Shown: piece by piece, positions 1-9,773 of the stretch | Layout: each line of letters starts with the position of its first letter | How positions within the stretch are numbered: the stretch's first letter is position 1 | NCBI RefSeq assembly: GCF_000483125.1 | Contig: NZ_KI519553.1 | Location: 717,124-781,123 of the forward strand | DNA from: Atopobium fossor DSM 15642 | GTDB taxonomy: Bacteria > Actinomycetota > Coriobacteriia > Coriobacteriales > Atopobiaceae | DNA length: 64,000 bases | Reading direction: 5' to 3' | Position numbers and translations under genes: made by a program | Notes under the pieces: generated by a model | The model's input: only the letters and a program-made list of their open reading frames with translations | What the model was told of the DNA's origin: nothing | Database searches by the model: none

Positions 1-648
1 AGAAGATACAAGACCAAACACGTTAGAAGGACTTACGCTCATAAGCTCTGCAGGAGGTTCTACTCCCAAGGCTAGGGGCACATTTGCTACCTTGAAGCCA
101 AGAAATGCAAGGTACATAGACAAAGGTGTCTTTGAAGTGCGAGAAACACCAACCAAAATCACATCTGCCTTACCCAAATCCTGAGGATTACGACCGTCAT
201 CATGCTCAACAAAGAACTCCATAGCTTCAACACGACGGAAATAGCGATCATCCGTATTGTGAATAACGCCAGGAATATTCTTGGGTTCTTCACCCGTCAA
301 GCTGGACATAACCGTAATGGCTGGACCCATTAAATCAATCGAAGGAATACCACGGTGGTCAAGCTCGCGGCGAACATCTGCACGCAGACGTGCGTCAACA
401 ATAGTATGGAATACTGCAGTTTGCTTATCGGGATTACCTAAGCTATCCAGATACTCACGCACCTGCTCAATGTTAGAGACCTTCGCCAAACGCTCGATGC
501 GAATGGACTCATCAGGAAACTGACAAGCAGCAGCGTTAACTACCTCACTTGCAGTGTCTCCTAAAGAGTCAGACAAGATATGTACGACAGGAACATCCTC
601 ACAAGCGGTGTCGTCGACAAGATCAAAGTTTGCCTTCACGTCACGCAT
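1..648 (-). CDS. ppsR: pyruvate, phosphate dikinase regulatory protein (DUF299 family), C-terminus cut by window
   Basis: This family is a bifunctional Ser/Thr kinase and Pi-dependent pyrophosphorylase that switches pyruvate phosphate dikinase or PEP synthase off and on. The translation of the reverse strand shows the family's N-terminal pattern: a HILSDSLGDTA segment near residue 23, then VFHTIVDARLR, then the IHNTDDRYFRRVEAMEF block, then DVILVGVSRTSKTPLSMYLA, the nucleotide-binding region. The reading frame stays open to the window edge, so the C-terminal part is missing. It is the last gene of the rpsP-to-glyS run, 16 bases after glyS. The start is uncertain: ATG at 648 lies almost on top of a GAAAGGA ribosome site, and the in-frame GTG at 639 has better spacing. 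Confidence 0.85.
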   Translation of the reverse strand, partial: MRDVKANFDLVDDTACEDVPVVHILSDSLGDTASEVVNAAACQFPDESIRIERLAKVSNIEQVREYLDSLGNPDKQTAVFHTIVDARLRADVRRELDHRGIPSIDLMGPAITVMSSLTGEEPKNIPGVIHNTDDRYFRRVEAMEFFVEHDDGRNPQDLGKADVILVGVSRTSKTPLSMYLAFLGFKVANVPLALGVEPPAELMSVSPSNVFGLVSS

Positions 649-664
649 TCCTTTCAACAAGCAC

Positions 665-2761
665 CTAGTTCTTACGAGCTAGTGCTCCAATATTAGCCAC
701 GTCAGCAAAAATACTGCAAAAACGATTTAATAGCCTCAAACGGTTACATCTAACAGTATCATCCTTGTCCATAACCATGACTTCATCAAAGAATCGGTCG
801 ATGGGTTCCTTAAGCTGGGCAAGCGCGCGTAAAGCAGCTGCAAAGTCACCAGATTCCATCGCTTCTCCAACGTTTTTCTCGCCAGACACCACAGAATGCA
901 AAAGTTGCTGCTCGGGTTCATTCAAAATGGAAGCATCTACCTCATTGCCCAAAGATGCGTCCGCCAAGTGAGAAGCGCGAGCAAAAGCTCCAGCCAATGC
1001 TTGGAAGATCTCGGGCTGAGTTGCACGAGCTTGATCAAGAGCAGCAACACGACTCAAAAACTCTTGTGGATCGATGATTTGAACGGCAGAGACAGCCTCA
1101 ATAGTGTCTGCTTTGGCACCCTCATCCCTAGCAATGGTAGCCAGACGACCAGCAAAGAAGTTGCCAATATCTGTAGCAACGCGATCCACATCAAAAGACA
1201 GACCCTGATTTGCCAAAGCATCTAGTGCACAGGTGATGAGTGCACGTAAATCCATAGCAGGAAGCTCACGTAAAATAGCAATGATGCCAATTGCAGCACG
1301 GCGCACTGCAAAAGGATCAGAAGAGCCAGTTGGAGGCTCATTAATAGCAAACAAAGCAGCTACGGTATCAAGTTTGTCTGCCAGAGCAACAAGCTTGCCA
1401 TAGAGATTTTCTGGTAGGACATCACCAGCAAAACGTGGTCGATAATGCTGTGCTACTGCCACGGCCACCTTGGGATTCTCCCCTGCTGCCGTTGCATAAT
1501 AACCACCCATAACGCCCTGTTGGCTGGTAAATTCGATAACCGCTTGGCTCACCAAATCTGCTTTTGCCAAATGAGCTGCACGAACCACATCAGTTATCTG
1601 AGTTTCATCCAACTTGATTGCTTGAGCAGCACCGCGAGCAATGGCTTCTATACGCTGGACCTTTTGCAGTACAGTGCCCAGCTTCTCTTGAAAGACTACG
1701 CGATCCAAACGCTGGACAAAGTTATCCATCGAGACTTTAAGGTCCTCTTCGTAGAAGAACTTAGCATCATCCAAGCGAGCACGAACCACACGCTCATTAC
1801 CGTTAACAATAGTTGCCTCACAGGCAGGGTCACCATTAGAAACAATAACAAACTCACGAGTAAGCTTGCCCTGTGCATCATATATAGGAAAATAACGCTG
1901 ATTGGATAGCATGGATTCACAAATAATCTCATGAGGAACTGCAAGGAATTCCTCATCAAAAGTACCAACCATAACAGTAGGCCACTCACAAAGGTTAACG
2001 ACTTCATCAAAGGTGCGTTTTGGAGTATCTACATGACTACCTGGACGAGCAGCCTCTACCTGTGCAATTTGCTCTCGAATAACCTTAATGCGCGCCTCTG
2101 CAGAAAGAACGTGAGCTTCCTCCAAGACTGTCTCATACACATCGGGGCTTGTGACGGTATAGCAACCATCAGAAAGCACGCGGTGACCACGTGTTGTATT
2201 GGAAGAAGTAACATCACCATAGGTTACCGGCACAATTTCCGAACCAAGCAGGGCGCAAATCCAACGAATAGGACGCACAAAAGACTCGTGCACACAACCC
2301 CAGCGTTGGCTACGATAATTAGGCCATTCAATATTGCCAATAAGGTCATGGCAGAGCTCGGTCAAAATAGGCAATGCGGGACGAGAAGCAATATTAATTT
2401 CTGCAAATACGTACTCGCGACCGTCAGTATCTACCCTACGCACCAGCTGATCTACAGCAATACCAAACTTGCGTGCAAAACCAGCGGCTGCCTTAGTAGG
2501 ATTACCATCTGCATCAAAAGCAACAGTGGATGCAGGTCCACGTTTTATATCATGAATTTCCTCGGTTGCCATTGCGAGATTATGTACCACAATAGCCAAG
2601 CGACGAGGACTTGTAATGATGCGTATATCTCCATAAGACAGGCCTGCTTCATTAAGACCTTGAGTCATGAGTTTGCTTAACTGAGTAGCAGCATTAATCA
2701 AAGGCGCTGAAGGCATTTCCTCGGTACCAATTTCGAACAAAAAATTCTGCATCTGAGCCAT
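665..2761 (-). CDS. glyS: glycyl-tRNA synthetase beta subunit
   Basis: This is the beta chain of the bacterial alpha2-beta2 glycyl-tRNA synthetase, which binds tRNA-Gly and supports charging. At 698 residues it is the usual length. It opens with the typical FLFEIGTEEMPSAPL segment and carries the family block RGPA around residue 55 and the SNQRYFPIYD block near residue 290. An HD-like stretch in the middle and a C-terminal DALR-type anticodon-binding region complete the architecture. Its start codon shares one base with the end of glyQ, so the two subunits are translationally coupled. Calling the pair as the two-gene GlyQ/GlyS type, not the single-chain GlyRS, is secure. Confidence 0.96.
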   Translation of the reverse strand: MAQMQNFLFEIGTEEMPSAPLINAATQLSKLMTQGLNEAGLSYGDIRIITSPRRLAIVVHNLAMATEEIHDIKRGPASTVAFDADGNPTKAAAGFARKFGIAVDQLVRRVDTDGREYVFAEINIASRPALPILTELCHDLIGNIEWPNYRSQRWGCVHESFVRPIRWICALLGSEIVPVTYGDVTSSNTTRGHRVLSDGCYTVTSPDVYETVLEEAHVLSAEARIKVIREQIAQVEAARPGSHVDTPKRTFDEVVNLCEWPTVMVGTFDEEFLAVPHEIICESMLSNQRYFPIYDAQGKLTREFVIVSNGDPACEATIVNGNERVVRARLDDAKFFYEEDLKVSMDNFVQRLDRVVFQEKLGTVLQKVQRIEAIARGAAQAIKLDETQITDVVRAAHLAKADLVSQAVIEFTSQQGVMGGYYATAAGENPKVAVAVAQHYRPRFAGDVLPENLYGKLVALADKLDTVAALFAINEPPTGSSDPFAVRRAAIGIIAILRELPAMDLRALITCALDALANQGLSFDVDRVATDIGNFFAGRLATIARDEGAKADTIEAVSAVQIIDPQEFLSRVAALDQARATQPEIFQALAGAFARASHLADASLGNEVDASILNEPEQQLLHSVVSGEKNVGEAMESGDFAAALRALAQLKEPIDRFFDEVMVMDKDDTVRCNRLRLLNRFCSIFADVANIGALARKN

Positions 2762-3672
2762 TAGGCTACCTCCCCCGCATGCTCAACATTTTTGGATGTA
2801 CCGGCGACCTCTGCCAAATAGCATTCACAGCACAGCTTAGCAATAGTACGAACACGCAAAATGTAATTTGCACGTTCGGTAGCAGAAATAGCACCACGAG
2901 AATCAAGTAGGTTAAATGCATGACTGCACTTCATAACACAGTCATAAGCAGGAAGAGGAAGTTTGCGGTCTAAACAAGCGTGACATTCTGCCTCATACTC
3001 ATCAAACTTGCGACGCATCATAGCTACGTCTGCCACCTCAAAATTGTAGGTAGAAAACTCGCGCTCATTCTCCAAAAATACCTCGCCATAGGTCATAGGG
3101 GTGCCATCAGGCAGGTAACTCCAAATAATGTCGTATACGGAGTTAACACCCTGTGCATACATGGCAATACGCTCCAAACCGTAGGTAATCTCTACGGGAA
3201 TGGGGTCAACCTCAATACCTCCTACCTGTTGGAAATAGGTAAACTGAGTAACCTCCATACCATCCATCCAGACTTCCCAGCCTAGGCCCCATGCACCAAG
3301 CGTAGGGCTTTCCCAGTCATCCTCTACAAAACGGACATCATGTTCTGCTGGATCTAAGCCAATTGCTTTAAGTGAGCCCAAGTACAGCTCTTGAGAATTG
3401 GAAGGAGAAGGTTTAAGAATGACCTGAAATTGGTAATAGTGCTGCATACGATTGGGATTCTCACCATACCTACCATCAGCAGGACGGCGACAAGGCTGTG
3501 GATAGCAAGTGCGCCAAGCAGCAGGACCAAGCGAACGCAAAAGCGTTGCGGTATGAAAGGTTCCCGCACCAACTTCACTATCGTAGGGTTGCATTACTGT
3601 GCATCCTTGCTCTGCCCAATAATGCTCGAGCGCCAAGATCATATCTTGGAATGTAAGAGGCGCATTGCTCAT
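2761..3672 (-). CDS. glyQ: glycyl-tRNA synthetase alpha subunit
   Basis: This is the catalytic alpha subunit of heterotetrameric glycyl-tRNA synthetase. The sequence [19 protein letters not shown] followed by [19 protein letters not shown] and the [25 protein letters not shown] block is diagnostic. I place the start at ATG 3672, giving MSNAPLTF as in the family and 303 residues, because an AGGAAAGG ribosome site lies about ten bases upstream. A longer frame to 3720 would run into the end of lepB. It is followed directly by glyS with a one-base overlap. Confidence 0.96.
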   Translation of the reverse strand: MSNAPLTFQDMILALEHYWAEQGCTVMQPYDSEVGAGTFHTATLLRSLGPAAWRTCYPQPCRRPADGRYGENPNRMQHYYQFQVILKPSPSNSQELYLGSLKAIGLDPAEHDVRFVEDDWESPTLGAWGLGWEVWMDGMEVTQFTYFQQVGGIEVDPIPVEITYGLERIAMYAQGVNSVYDIIWSYLPDGTPMTYGEVFLENEREFSTYNFEVADVAMMRRKFDEYEAECHACLDRKLPLPAYDCVMKCSHAFNLLDSRGAISATERANYILRVRTIAKLCCECYLAEVAGTSKNVEHAGEVA

Positions 3673-3697
3673 ATGCCACATACCTTTCCTCATGCAA

Positions 3698-4333
3698 TTA
3701 CAACGAACTTGCGTCTTCAAACGGCCAATAAATAAACAGGCAATGAGACGTAATGTTATCTACCGGAACAGCACCAAAATAGCGAGAATCCAGAGAATTA
3801 GTGCGATTATCCCCCATAACCCAAACATATCCCTGGGGAACTGTGTAAGGATAGGATAAACCACCATCTAATATATTTTGATCAAGCGGGTAAGAAAGCT
3901 TTCCAGCGGTATATGGCTCATCCAAAGCCTTGCCATCCACCACAACCTTGCCATCCTGTAAATCAACCGTTTGACCACTGGTGGCAATAATACGCTTTAC
4001 CAAAATGGTTTTATCGTCCTCTGGACTCGTAAAGGTAACAATGTCTCCAGCCTTTGGATCTGTAAAGCGATAGCTGATCTTCTCGCCCACTAAACGATCA
4101 CCCAACTGGATAGTTTGAAGCATAGAACCCGTAGGAACAACAAAGACATCTGCCACAAAGCTACGGATACATAAGGATAAAACCAGCGCACCAAGAGCAA
4201 TAACTAACATTTGAACATACCATGGCTGCTCTTTTTTTGCATCATCGAGCTCTACAGCTGCAGATTCCTCAAGCCCTTTAAACTTCTCGTCAAGAGGTTC
4301 TTGGGTCTTATCCGTAGTATTAAGACTCATCAT
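3698..4333 (-). CDS. lepB: signal peptidase I
   Basis: This is a membrane-bound serine protease that removes signal peptides from secreted proteins. Residues 36 to 60 form one membrane anchor. The catalytic Ser lies in the PTGSMLQTI motif and the general-base Lys in [11 protein letters not shown]. The family box [16 protein letters not shown] is present near the C-terminus. The length of 211 residues fits a Gram-positive type enzyme with one membrane segment. The gene overlaps the end of trmD by 14 bases. Two ATG codons in tandem follow an AAAGGAG site, so the start is 4333 or 4330. A likely client in this window is the C69 peptidase at 49019. Confidence 0.95.
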   Translation of the reverse strand: MMSLNTTDKTQEPLDEKFKGLEESAAVELDDAKKEQPWYVQMLVIALGALVLSLCIRSFVADVFVVPTGSMLQTIQLGDRLVGEKISYRFTDPKAGDIVTFTSPEDDKTILVKRIIATSGQTVDLQDGKVVVDGKALDEPYTAGKLSYPLDQNILDGGLSYPYTVPQGYVWVMGDNRTNSLDSRYFGAVPVDNITSHCLFIYWPFEDASSL

Positions 4334-5078
4334 TCTCCTTTATCCGAGTGTTTAGCAACTGTTGAACAAACAGTTCTTCTTCTTTAGATAGAGTAGCTTG
4401 CTCAAGCAGGTCGGGGCGACGTAAAACAGTACGCTCCAAAGCATTTGCACGCCTCCATGACGCGATCTTCCCATGATTGCCAGAAAGCAACACCTCAGGA
4501 ACGTTCATACCTCGATAACTTGAAGGCCTCGTGTACTGCTCATACTCAAGAAGACCAGCAGAGAAGGACTCGTCTTGTGCGCTCATTTCATCCCCAAGCG
4601 CACCAGGAAGCAAACGCACAATAGCATCTACTACAACCATACAAGCCAGCTCTCCACCAGTAAGAACATAATCTCCCAGTGAAAGTTCCTCATCTGCTAA
4701 AGAATAAGCACGTTGATCTATGCCTTCGTAGCGACCACACATGAAGACAATACGGGGTTTCTTACTTAAACGCTCAGCTACCTGCTGTGTAAAGGGTGTG
4801 CCAGTAGGAGTAAAGAACACCACATAGGGTTTCTCGTTAGAAGCAGCAGAAATGGCATCAAACGCTTCAAAAATGGGAGCGGGTTTCATGAGCATGCCGG
4901 CACCGCCACCAAAAGGAGCATCGTCTACTGTTTTATGACGATCATGCGTCCAGTCACGAAGATTGTGCGCGGTAAAAGAAAAGATACCACGATCTTGAGC
5001 TTTACCTAAAATGGATGATCCAAAATACGCATCAAATACCTCAGGAAATACGCTAATAGCTTCATAAGAATATCTCAC
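4320..5078 (-). CDS. trmD: tRNA (guanine-37-N1)-methyltransferase
   Basis: This SPOUT-class enzyme methylates G37 of tRNAs and so protects against frameshifting. The N-terminus SYEAISVFPEVFDAYFGSSI, the PFGGGAGMLMKP loop, FMCGRYEGIDQR and the knot segment YVLTGGELACMV are all present. At 252 residues it has the normal length. It sits in the conserved order rpsP-khpA-rimM-trmD, 11 bases after rimM. Confidence 0.97.
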   Translation of the reverse strand: MRYSYEAISVFPEVFDAYFGSSILGKAQDRGIFSFTAHNLRDWTHDRHKTVDDAPFGGGAGMLMKPAPIFEAFDAISAASNEKPYVVFFTPTGTPFTQQVAERLSKKPRIVFMCGRYEGIDQRAYSLADEELSLGDYVLTGGELACMVVVDAIVRLLPGALGDEMSAQDESFSAGLLEYEQYTRPSSYRGMNVPEVLLSGNHGKIASWRRANALERTVLRRPDLLEQATLSKEEELFVQQLLNTRIKENDES

Positions 5079-5089
5079 TACCAGCTCCT

Positions 5090-5602
5090 TTAGTATTCAA
5101 TAAGACCGTTGGGAGCATTCACATGAAGTGCTCCTTGCTCATCAAAACCTAAAACAAATTCCTCAACAGCAGGAAGTAAAACTTCATCAAACGGACCGCG
5201 AATAACCCAAATATCTTGAGAGGGACCGCGCATAATTTCTTCTATCATACCTAAGTAGCCTGCATGCTCATCGTAAACTTCTTTACCTATGAGCATATAT
5301 GGATCTTGGAAATCCATATCCTGAGGTAAGTCTTTTACATGAGCCATGAGGGTTTTACCCACTAGCTCTTCTGCATGAGACATGGTTTCAACTTCTACAA
5401 AACGCACAAGCTGACCCGAGCTGTTGTCACTAACAGCTTGTACGGTATACCATCTATCACCTTTAAGCTCAGGTGGCAACACACAAATCTGCATTCCAGA
5501 ATGCAGAAGAAGGGGAAGGCCGTCTGCAGGAACACATACGACCTCCCCCTTTTTACCATGTGTTTTTGCCACGCGAGCTATAGGCTTGAGTTCTTCAAAC
5601 AA
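5090..5602 (-). CDS. rimM: 16S rRNA processing protein
   Basis: RimM helps maturation of the 30S head and binds S19. The protein is 170 residues with an N-terminal RimM beta-barrel (IARVAKTHGKKGEVVCVP) and a C-terminal PRC-barrel-like half (GKEVYDEHAGYLGMIEEIM, then LLPAVEEFVLGFD). Gene order between khpA and trmD supports the assignment. It starts 10 bases after khpA ends. Confidence 0.94.
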   Translation of the reverse strand: MFEELKPIARVAKTHGKKGEVVCVPADGLPLLLHSGMQICVLPPELKGDRWYTVQAVSDNSSGQLVRFVEVETMSHAEELVGKTLMAHVKDLPQDMDFQDPYMLIGKEVYDEHAGYLGMIEEIMRGPSQDIWVIRGPFDEVLLPAVEEFVLGFDEQGALHVNAPNGLIEY

Positions 5603-5612
5603 TGTTAGATGC

Positions 5613-5921
5613 CTAACCTAGAACCTCTACCTCAACTGACGTGCCAATGCGCTGGCCTAACGCACGCGCGAGTGTACGAATTGCTTTAATAGTACGTCCG
5701 CGCCTACCAATTACCTTACCTGTGTCTTCTTCAGAGCACGATACCTCGATGAGCGTTCCATTGTCGCTATCGGTAACGTCAAGCGACACGGAATCGACGT
5801 CATCTACTAAACCGCAGACAACATACTCAACAAGATCTGCCACCTGATCTGATGGCAAACCTTCAGAGGCGTTTCCCTCAGTATTATTAAGGGTGTACTC
5901 CTCTTCCGCATCAAAAGACAT
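5613..5921 (-). CDS. khpA: KH-domain RNA-binding protein (KhpA/YlqC family)
   Basis: This small RNA-binding protein has a single KH domain. The GKVIGRRGRTIKAIRTL stretch near residue 70 contains the GxxG loop (GRRG) that contacts RNA. Ahead of it is an acidic N-terminal extension of about 20 residues. In Gram-positives, KhpA works with KhpB and affects cell division and elongation, which is knowledge of the family. It is placed as usual between rpsP and rimM, 2 bases after rpsP. Confidence 0.9.
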   Translation of the reverse strand: MSFDAEEEYTLNNTEGNASEGLPSDQVADLVEYVVCGLVDDVDSVSLDVTDSDNGTLIEVSCSEEDTGKVIGRRGRTIKAIRTLARALGQRIGTSVEVEVLG

Positions 5922-5923
5922 GT

Positions 5924-6247
5924 TTACTCTGCAGATTCTTCAGCAGCAGCGGCATCCTTTGCAATCTGCTTCTTGGATTTCTTGTCCTTCTTGGAAGGCT
6001 CTGGTGCAACACCGCGAGCAATATCAATAAGATGTGCAACGGCGTTAGTAGGCTGAGCGCCCTTAGCTACCCATGCATCAACCTTCTCAAGGTCAATCTC
6101 AATAGTCTTAGGGGTGGTAAGGGGATTATAGCGACCAACCAACTCAATGTAACGACCATCGCGAGGCATGCGGCCGTCTGCAACAACAACGCGATAGAAT
6201 GGACGCTTTTTGGCACCGTGACGGGCCAGACGAATCTTGACTGCCAA
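5924..6247 (-). CDS. rpsP: 30S ribosomal protein S16 (TTG start)
   Basis: S16 is a small-subunit protein recognised by the sequence [35 protein letters not shown] start it at TTG 6247 because a GAGGAG ribosome site lies exactly 7 bases upstream (6255-6260) and the product then begins (M)[10 protein letters not shown] as in other S16 proteins. There is no ATG at this point; the nearest upstream ATG would add about 30 unrelated residues. The product has 107 residues with a Lys/Ala/Glu-rich C-terminal tail beyond the core. It is the first gene of the minus-strand run leading to trmD and glyQS. Confidence 0.93.
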   Translation of the reverse strand: MAVKIRLARHGAKKRPFYRVVVADGRMPRDGRYIELVGRYNPLTTPKTIEIDLEKVDAWVAKGAQPTNAVAHLIDIARGVAPEPSKKDKKSKKQIAKDAAAAEESAE

Positions 6248-6419
6248 AGTAAAACTCCTCTTTAAACGAATGCGGCACGAGTAATAAGGATTGATTTGCC
6301 GCAAAGCTACATAAAGCAATAGATAATGATATGACATCTCTATGCTTCTGAAAAGTGCTGTAGTAACTTCGCCGAAAATATTAAATAAATTCTTACGAAA
6401 ATCATTTTTTAGGAACCTG

Positions 6420-6486
6420 AAAGGGTATCTAAAAGGGTATTTTATTATAGTGCGCCCTTCTATATTCCTACATCATGTTGATGTAG
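6420..6486 (+). promoter_or_regulatory. direct repeat and inverted repeat ahead of the response regulator gene
   Basis: AAAGGGTAT occurs twice, at 6420-6428 and 6432-6440, twelve bases apart, just upstream of an AT-rich TATTTTATTATAG stretch that could hold a -10 element. Further down, CTACATCA-TGT-TGATGTAG (6468-6486) is a perfect 8-base inverted repeat directly before the ribosome site. Tandem direct repeats near one helical turn apart are typical of OmpR/PhoB-family binding, so autoregulation by the downstream regulator is a reasonable guess. No binding has been shown. Confidence 0.45.
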
Positions 6487-6506
6487 CCATAACAAAGGAG
6501 TTCATT

Positions 6507-7187
6507 ATGAACATCTTGGTTTGCGAAGACGAGAAAAATATGTCCGACGCGATTTGCAAGATTCTGGAGGATAACGGCTTTAAATCCGAAGCAGCTTACG
6601 ATGGTAAGACTGGTCTAGAAGAGGCAAATAGCGGCAAATTTGACGCTCTTGTACTAGACATCATGCTTCCCGAGATGGATGGTATGACGCTCGTATCTAA
6701 AATGCGCGAAAAAGGCAATTCTCTGCCTGTTTTGATGCTTACAGCTCGTACACAAATTGCAGATAAGGTAGAAGGTTTGAATGCGGGTGCAGATGACTAC
6801 ATGACTAAGCCTTTTGAGGGCGTGGAGCTCGTAGCGCGTGTACGCGCGCTTACTCGCCGTCAAGGTGATGTAGTAATTGATGAGCTTACCTTTGGTGACC
6901 TTATGCTGGACCTTTCCACCCATGATTTGCGTTGTGGAGATAAAACCGTACATCTTTCACAGAAGGAATATGAGGTTATGTCCATGCTCATGAACTCTAA
7001 GGGCAGGATTATTTCCAAGCAAGACCTTCTCAGTCGTGTTTGGGATATTGATGGAGATGCTTCCGAAAACTCTGTAGAGGCTTACATTTCCTTCCTCCGG
7101 AAAAAGATTACACATCTTAAATCCACGGTTCACATCACTACCCTACGCATGTTAGGCTATCGTTTAGAGCAAATTGTTGGTGCCTAA
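6507..7187 (+). CDS. OmpR/PhoB-family response regulator
   Basis: This is the DNA-binding half of a two-component system. Residues 1 to about 115 form a receiver domain with the acidic pair CEDE near the start, the phosphoacceptor Asp in LVLDIMLPEMDG, the conserved Thr in MLTART and Lys in DYMTKPFE. Residues about 125 to 226 are a winged-helix effector domain (LSQKEYEVMSMLM, then VEAYISFLRKKI). I start at ATG 6507, six bases after AAAGGAG, so the earlier in-frame extension from 6342 is not used. The histidine kinase gene follows 22 bases later. The stimulus cannot be read from the sequence. Confidence 0.92.
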   Translation: MNILVCEDEKNMSDAICKILEDNGFKSEAAYDGKTGLEEANSGKFDALVLDIMLPEMDGMTLVSKMREKGNSLPVLMLTARTQIADKVEGLNAGADDYMTKPFEGVELVARVRALTRRQGDVVIDELTFGDLMLDLSTHDLRCGDKTVHLSQKEYEVMSMLMNSKGRIISKQDLLSRVWDIDGDASENSVEAYISFLRKKITHLKSTVHITTLRMLGYRLEQIVGA

Positions 7188-7209
7188 ACTTGTTGGACTG
7201 TTTTAAACC

Positions 7210-8454
7210 ATGCTAAAAAGACTTAAGAGGAGCTACGTCGTTCTTACGAGCACGTTGTTGGGCATTATTTTGCTAATTGTGCTTAGTAGCTCCTTTTATA
7301 ATACGTACATGCTTATGACAAGCTCCATTAATTTAACGCTTGATTATGGAGTAAGTGATGCATCAAATGTACAACTTGTTATTGGTAAGTCAGATTCCGG
7401 CACCTATGATCAACGCATTGCTTCGCACATGTTGGTAGCCCGTGCAGTCTACACTCCTGACGGGCAACTGTTACAAGAAAAAACAAACTTTTCCCAGGTT
7501 GACTCGAGTATTTTAAAGTCAATCGCTTCTGAATATTCAGAAAAAGGTGTATTAAAAGGAAAAATTCCTTCTTCTCACTTAAGTTGGAAAGCTAAGCAAC
7601 TTCCCAATAAAAATTTACGTATTGCAGTAGTTGATACCTCTACCGTAGATATGATTTTGCAACGCCATCTTATTGTTAATAGTGCTTTGTTTGTAGGCAT
7701 TATGCTGGTACTTATTTTGCTGGCTCATGCAGTAGCCAATTGGACGATACGTCCAGTGGAAACCGCCTGGCTTAATCAACGTCAGTTTATTGCAGATGCC
7801 TCTCATGAACTTAAGACTCCCCTTGCAGTCATTTTGGCTAACACACAAATTCTTGCTACATCCCACAACGATATTTCCTCCGACGATAAACGTTGGATTA
7901 CAGGAATTTCTGATGAAGCACATCGTATGCAAGCGCTGGTACAAGCACTTCTTGACTTAGCACGTATGGATGCTGCAGAAGCAGAAGGAACTACTTCACA
8001 TCCTCATCGAGATGTTGATTACTCATATGTGGTCGAGAAAACCGCGCTACAGTTTGAAGCCCTAGCATTTGAACGTGGCATCGAAATCATAACCAATATT
8101 ACCGATGACATTCATCTGTGTGGTGATGAAGAAAGTCTTGAACGCATGGTAGGTACTATTGTTGATAACGCTTGTAAGTACGCTAGTCCCAACACTCCAG
8201 TAACCGTTACGCTTTCAAACCGTTCTGGTCACTCACATCTGCAGATTAACAACAAGGGTAGCTATATTGCACCAGAAGATATTCCTCACGTATTTAATCG
8301 ATTTTATCGCACCGATAAGGCACGCACAGCCAAAAAAGCTGGTGGTTATGGTCTTGGCTTAGCCATTGCGGCTAACATCGTATGCGAGCACAATGGTCGC
8401 ATTTGGGTGAATAGCTCCCGCACTAATGGAACAACCTTTACGATAAGCATCTAG
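7210..8454 (+). CDS. sensor histidine kinase
   Basis: This is the membrane sensor partner of the preceding response regulator. Two membrane segments (about residues 10-33 and 155-175) flank an extracytoplasmic sensor region of about 120 residues with no recognised domain. The H-box FIADASHELKTPLAVI near residue 200 carries the phosphorylated His. The ATP-binding part has an N-box (DNACKYA), F-box (IPHVFNRFYR) and G2 box (GGYGLGLAIA). There is no obvious HAMP domain between the second membrane helix and the H-box, which are only about 25 residues apart. The length of 414 residues is ordinary. Confidence 0.92.
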   Translation: MLKRLKRSYVVLTSTLLGIILLIVLSSSFYNTYMLMTSSINLTLDYGVSDASNVQLVIGKSDSGTYDQRIASHMLVARAVYTPDGQLLQEKTNFSQVDSSILKSIASEYSEKGVLKGKIPSSHLSWKAKQLPNKNLRIAVVDTSTVDMILQRHLIVNSALFVGIMLVLILLAHAVANWTIRPVETAWLNQRQFIADASHELKTPLAVILANTQILATSHNDISSDDKRWITGISDEAHRMQALVQALLDLARMDAAEAEGTTSHPHRDVDYSYVVEKTALQFEALAFERGIEIITNITDDIHLCGDEESLERMVGTIVDNACKYASPNTPVTVTLSNRSGHSHLQINNKGSYIAPEDIPHVFNRFYRTDKARTAKKAGGYGLGLAIAANIVCEHNGRIWVNSSRTNGTTFTISI

Positions 8455-8471
8455 CTCTTTACACTAGAGCT

Positions 8472-9773
8472 ATGACGTGTACAAAAAACATAGATACAAC
8501 TTCTAATCCTGCAAAAAATTCTTGGACTGGTCCAGCCATTGGCCTACTTGATCTTGACGCATTTTTTGCCTCAGTAGAGCAGCTTGATCATCCTCAGTGG
8601 CGTGGCAAGCCTGTAATTGTAGGTGGCTCTGCTGATAAACGTGGTGTTGTTTCTACCGCATCGTATGAAGCACGCAAGTTTGGCGTCCATTCTGCCATGC
8701 CCTCTGCACAAGCACGTCGCCTGTGTCCAGATGCCATTTGGACAGCCGGACATTTTGATAGATATCGCGAACTTAGTCGTAAGGTCATAGCCTGTATTCT
8801 CAATGAAACACCACTCGTAGAGCAGGTTTCTATAGACGAGGCCTTTTTTGACATTACACCAGGACGTTACTCAAAAGAATCTCCTCAAGACATTTGCATA
8901 CGTATCCAACAACAGGTATCTCAACTAGGCATTACCTGCTCTATTGGACTGGGCATCAACAAAACTATTGCAAAAATCGCTTCAGAACGTAAAAAGCCAC
9001 ATGGTCTATATGTAGTATCTCCTCAAGACAGCATTGCTTTTTTGGCTCCGCTACCTGTACACACCATGAGCGGCATTGGTAAAGCAGCTACCAAAAAGCT
9101 CCATCACTTAGGAATAGTTACTCTTGGTCAGCTTGCCTGTGCAGATAAAACCATTATTGAGCGTGAGTTTGGAAGCTTTGGTATTACCATGCTTTTACGG
9201 GCTCGTGGTCAAGAAATCAGTACAGTTGCTCCCTTTATGAAAAAAGAAGATCCAAAGTCCATCTCAGCCGAACGTACCTTTGCAAAAGATTTGATTTCTT
9301 CTACAGAAATATATGCTGCCATCGAACATATAGCTAGCCTTACTGCAGAGCGTTTACGCACCAAGCATATGGCCGGCCACACAGTCACACTCAAAGTAAA
9401 GTTTGATTTTGCTCATCAAAAAACGGTGCAAACACAACTCAACACCAATACCAATAACCAAACTATTTTGGCCCACACCGCCAAAGAGCTTTTACAAAAA
9501 GTGTGGAAGGACGGCATGCCCATTCGCCTGCTGGGCATAGGTGTTAGTGAGTTTTCTAGCGTTGCTTCTACGCAACTCTCGCTCTTTGACAACAATTCTA
9601 AGCAAAAGCATATTCATCAAAAGAAAAATCTCGACAAGCAAAAACTTGCCGAGACGTATGATCAGTTGCGTAAGCGCTTTGGCTCACAAGCACTTTCCTA
9701 TGGACATGACTTGCGCTTTAGCAATCACACAACCGATACCAAACCAACCGGTGGTAAAGGAAGTATTTCTTAA
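8472..9773 (+). CDS. dinB: DNA polymerase IV (Y-family translesion polymerase)
   Basis: This Y-family polymerase copies damaged DNA with low fidelity. The start LLDLDAFFASVEQ carries the first catalytic Asp, SIDEAFFDIT the Asp-Glu pair, and KPVIVGGSADKRGVVSTASYEARKFGV the fingers region. A helix-hairpin-helix region (MSGIGKAATKKLHHLGI) and a little-finger domain follow. An ILSLF-like QLSLFD segment near residue 370 resembles a sliding-clamp binding motif. It begins 17 bases after the kinase gene and its end overlaps the convergent rsfS gene by 4 bases. No SOS box was recognised upstream. Confidence 0.95.
   Translation: MTCTKNIDTTSNPAKNSWTGPAIGLLDLDAFFASVEQLDHPQWRGKPVIVGGSADKRGVVSTASYEARKFGVHSAMPSAQARRLCPDAIWTAGHFDRYRELSRKVIACILNETPLVEQVSIDEAFFDITPGRYSKESPQDICIRIQQQVSQLGITCSIGLGINKTIAKIASERKKPHGLYVVSPQDSIAFLAPLPVHTMSGIGKAATKKLHHLGIVTLGQLACADKTIIEREFGSFGITMLLRARGQEISTVAPFMKKEDPKSISAERTFAKDLISSTEIYAAIEHIASLTAERLRTKHMAGHTVTLKVKFDFAHQKTVQTQLNTNTNNQTILAHTAKELLQKVWKDGMPIRLLGIGVSEFSSVASTQLSLFDNNSKQKHIHQKKNLDKQKLAETYDQLRKRFGSQALSYGHDLRFSNHTTDTKPTGGKGSIS

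Noticed and set aside
1931-2680. Open frame of 249 codons on the plus strand inside glyS
   Set aside because: It is antisense to conserved glyS sequence and has no independent support.
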